Source: Clostridiales bacterium (GTDB lineage: Bacteria > Bacillota > Clostridia > Oscillospirales > CAG-382). From it: a stretch of DNA of 36,204 bases. A program made the position numbers and the translations under genes. Location of the stretch: NCBI GenBank assembly GCA_016286245.1, contig JAEESG010000006.1, forward strand, positions 1 to 36,204, in the 5' to 3' direction. The notes under the pieces are model-generated. The model ran no database searches and was not told the origin of the DNA. It was given only the letters and a program-made list of their open reading frames with translations. This document shows positions 35,017 through 36,204 of the stretch, one piece after another. How positions within the stretch are numbered: the stretch's first letter is position 1; each line of letters begins with the position of its first letter.

Positions 35017-36204
35017 ATGTGTTGTGTTATGGGTTATTGCGGAAGCGGTGCCGACATTGAACTGTTCAAAAAAGGTTTTTCGCGCACGGTGTCGAGAGGT
35101 CCCGACGACAGCAGAATAGTCGATACGGGAAACGGACTTCTCGGCTTTCACAGGCTTTCCATTATGGGACTTACACCGTCGGGAATGCAGCCGTTCGAGC
35201 TTGACGGAAGTTTTGCCGTATGCAACGGCGAACTTTACGGCTTTGAAAAGGAGCGCGAAAAACTGCGCAAAAAGGGCTATACCTTCAAAAGCGGCAGCGA
35301 CTGCGAAATAATTCTGCCGATGTATTTTGAATACGGAACGGATATGTTTTCCATGCTCGACGCCGAATTTGCATGCATAATTTACGACGGAAGAACGAAA
35401 GAATATATCGCCGCGCGTGACCCGATAGGCATCCGACCGCTTTACTTCGGATACGACGAAAAAGGGGTAATTTTGTTTGCGAGCGAAGCGAAAAACCTTG
35501 TCGGGCTTGTAAAAAAGATAATGCCTTTTCCGCCCGGACACTATTATAAAGACGGAAAATTCGTGTGCTACACGGATATTGCAGACGCGAAGAACGTTTG
35601 CTTTGACGATCTTGAGACGGCGTGCGCGAAAATACGCGAAAAATTGATTGCGGGAGTAAAAAAACGCCTCATATCCGACGCAAAAGTGGGATTTCTGCTT
35701 TCGGGAGGCCTCGATTCCTCGCTTGTGTGCGCCATTGCGGCAAGAGAGAGCGAAAAACCGATAGAAACCTTTGCGATAGGCATGAGCGGGGACGCCATCG
35801 ACTTAAAATACGCGAAAACCGTCGCCGATTTCATAGGAAGCCGTCATACCGAGGTGTATATGACGCCGGACGACGTGATTTCGTCGCTTGAGGACGTAAT
35901 TCATCTTCTCGGAACGTACGACATCACGACAATCCGCGCAAGTATGGGTATGTACCTTGTCTGCAAGGCGATACACGAGCGCACGGACATACGCGTAATT
36001 CTGACGGGCGAGATTTCAGACGAGCTTTTCGGATACAAATATACCGATTTTGCTCCTTCTGCAAAAGCATTTCAGGAGGAAGCGGAAAAGAGGATACGCG
36101 AACTGCACATGTACGACGTTCTGCGTGCGGACCGCTGTATTTCGGTAAACTCGCTTGAAGCGAGAGTGCCTTTCGGCGACATTGATTTTGTAAAATACGT
36201 AATG
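35017..36204 (+). CDS. asnB: asparagine synthase (glutamine-hydrolysing), partial, runs off window end
   Basis: MCCVMGYCGSG (catalytic Cys2); SRGPDDSRIVDTGNGLLGFHRLSIMGLTPSGMQPFE; CNGELYGFEKER; GFLLSGGLDSSLVCAIAARE; LTGEISDELFGYKYTDFAPS. Absent from the ORF track because no stop occurs in the window. Confidence 0.93.
   Translation, partial: MCCVMGYCGSGADIELFKKGFSRTVSRGPDDSRIVDTGNGLLGFHRLSIMGLTPSGMQPFELDGSFAVCNGELYGFEKEREKLRKKGYTFKSGSDCEIILPMYFEYGTDMFSMLDAEFACIIYDGRTKEYIAARDPIGIRPLYFGYDEKGVILFASEAKNLVGLVKKIMPFPPGHYYKDGKFVCYTDIADAKNVCFDDLETACAKIREKLIAGVKKRLISDAKVGFLLSGGLDSSLVCAIAARESEKPIETFAIGMSGDAIDLKYAKTVADFIGSRHTEVYMTPDDVISSLEDVIHLLGTYDITTIRASMGMYLVCKAIHERTDIRVILTGEISDELFGYKYTDFAPSAKAFQEEAEKRIRELHMYDVLRADRCISVNSLEARVPFGDIDFVKYVM

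Noticed and set aside
34297-35541. 414-aa minus-strand ORF
   Set aside because: Antisense to glnN and asnB and spanning the T-box. Translation is Arg/Phe/Cys/His-rich without domain motifs, as expected from the complement of strongly biased codons.
1-36204. CRISPR arrays, rRNA genes and ordinary tRNA genes
   Set aside because: No regularly spaced repeats and no rRNA or tRNA signatures were seen beyond the tmRNA and the T-box.

Overview
Most of this window (~1650-36204) is a Firmicutes/Clostridia-like chromosome segment from a probable spore-former (GPR protease, SpoIIP). It is fused at its left end to about 1.65 kb of extremely AT-rich, eukaryote-like DNA carrying a partial Lys/Asn/Glu-rich coiled-coil ORF. 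The junction cuts an M23-type peptidase gene mid-domain, so an assembly chimera is the leading explanation. The middle is largely housekeeping: rpsT, serC/serA, an NfnAB/GltA-like pair with an ECF S-component, ychF, smpB and ssrA (tmRNA). A small accessory island follows ssrA: four-helix-bundle protein, methyltransferase, soluble FtsH-like AAA-peptidase, WYL regulator, UDG-like protein and a Cys-rich small protein. The most interesting region is 25.4-36.2 kb, a nitrogen-assimilation locus. A minus-strand operon encodes a glutamate synthase split over several polypeptides, a type I glutamine synthetase and an ANTAR protein with a degenerate receiver. Divergent from it are a type III glutamine synthetase and an asparagine synthase. 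Folding the leaders by eye gives three hairpins with the identical hexaloop AAAGGC (A1/G4, the ANTAR-target signature). Each is mutually exclusive with a terminator or terminator-like hairpin: one precedes the GOGAT operon and two are in tandem before glnN. asnB is preceded by a T-box whose specifier reads AAC (Asn) and whose bulge UGGC matches a G discriminator. All product calls are from reading motifs; no database search was run.
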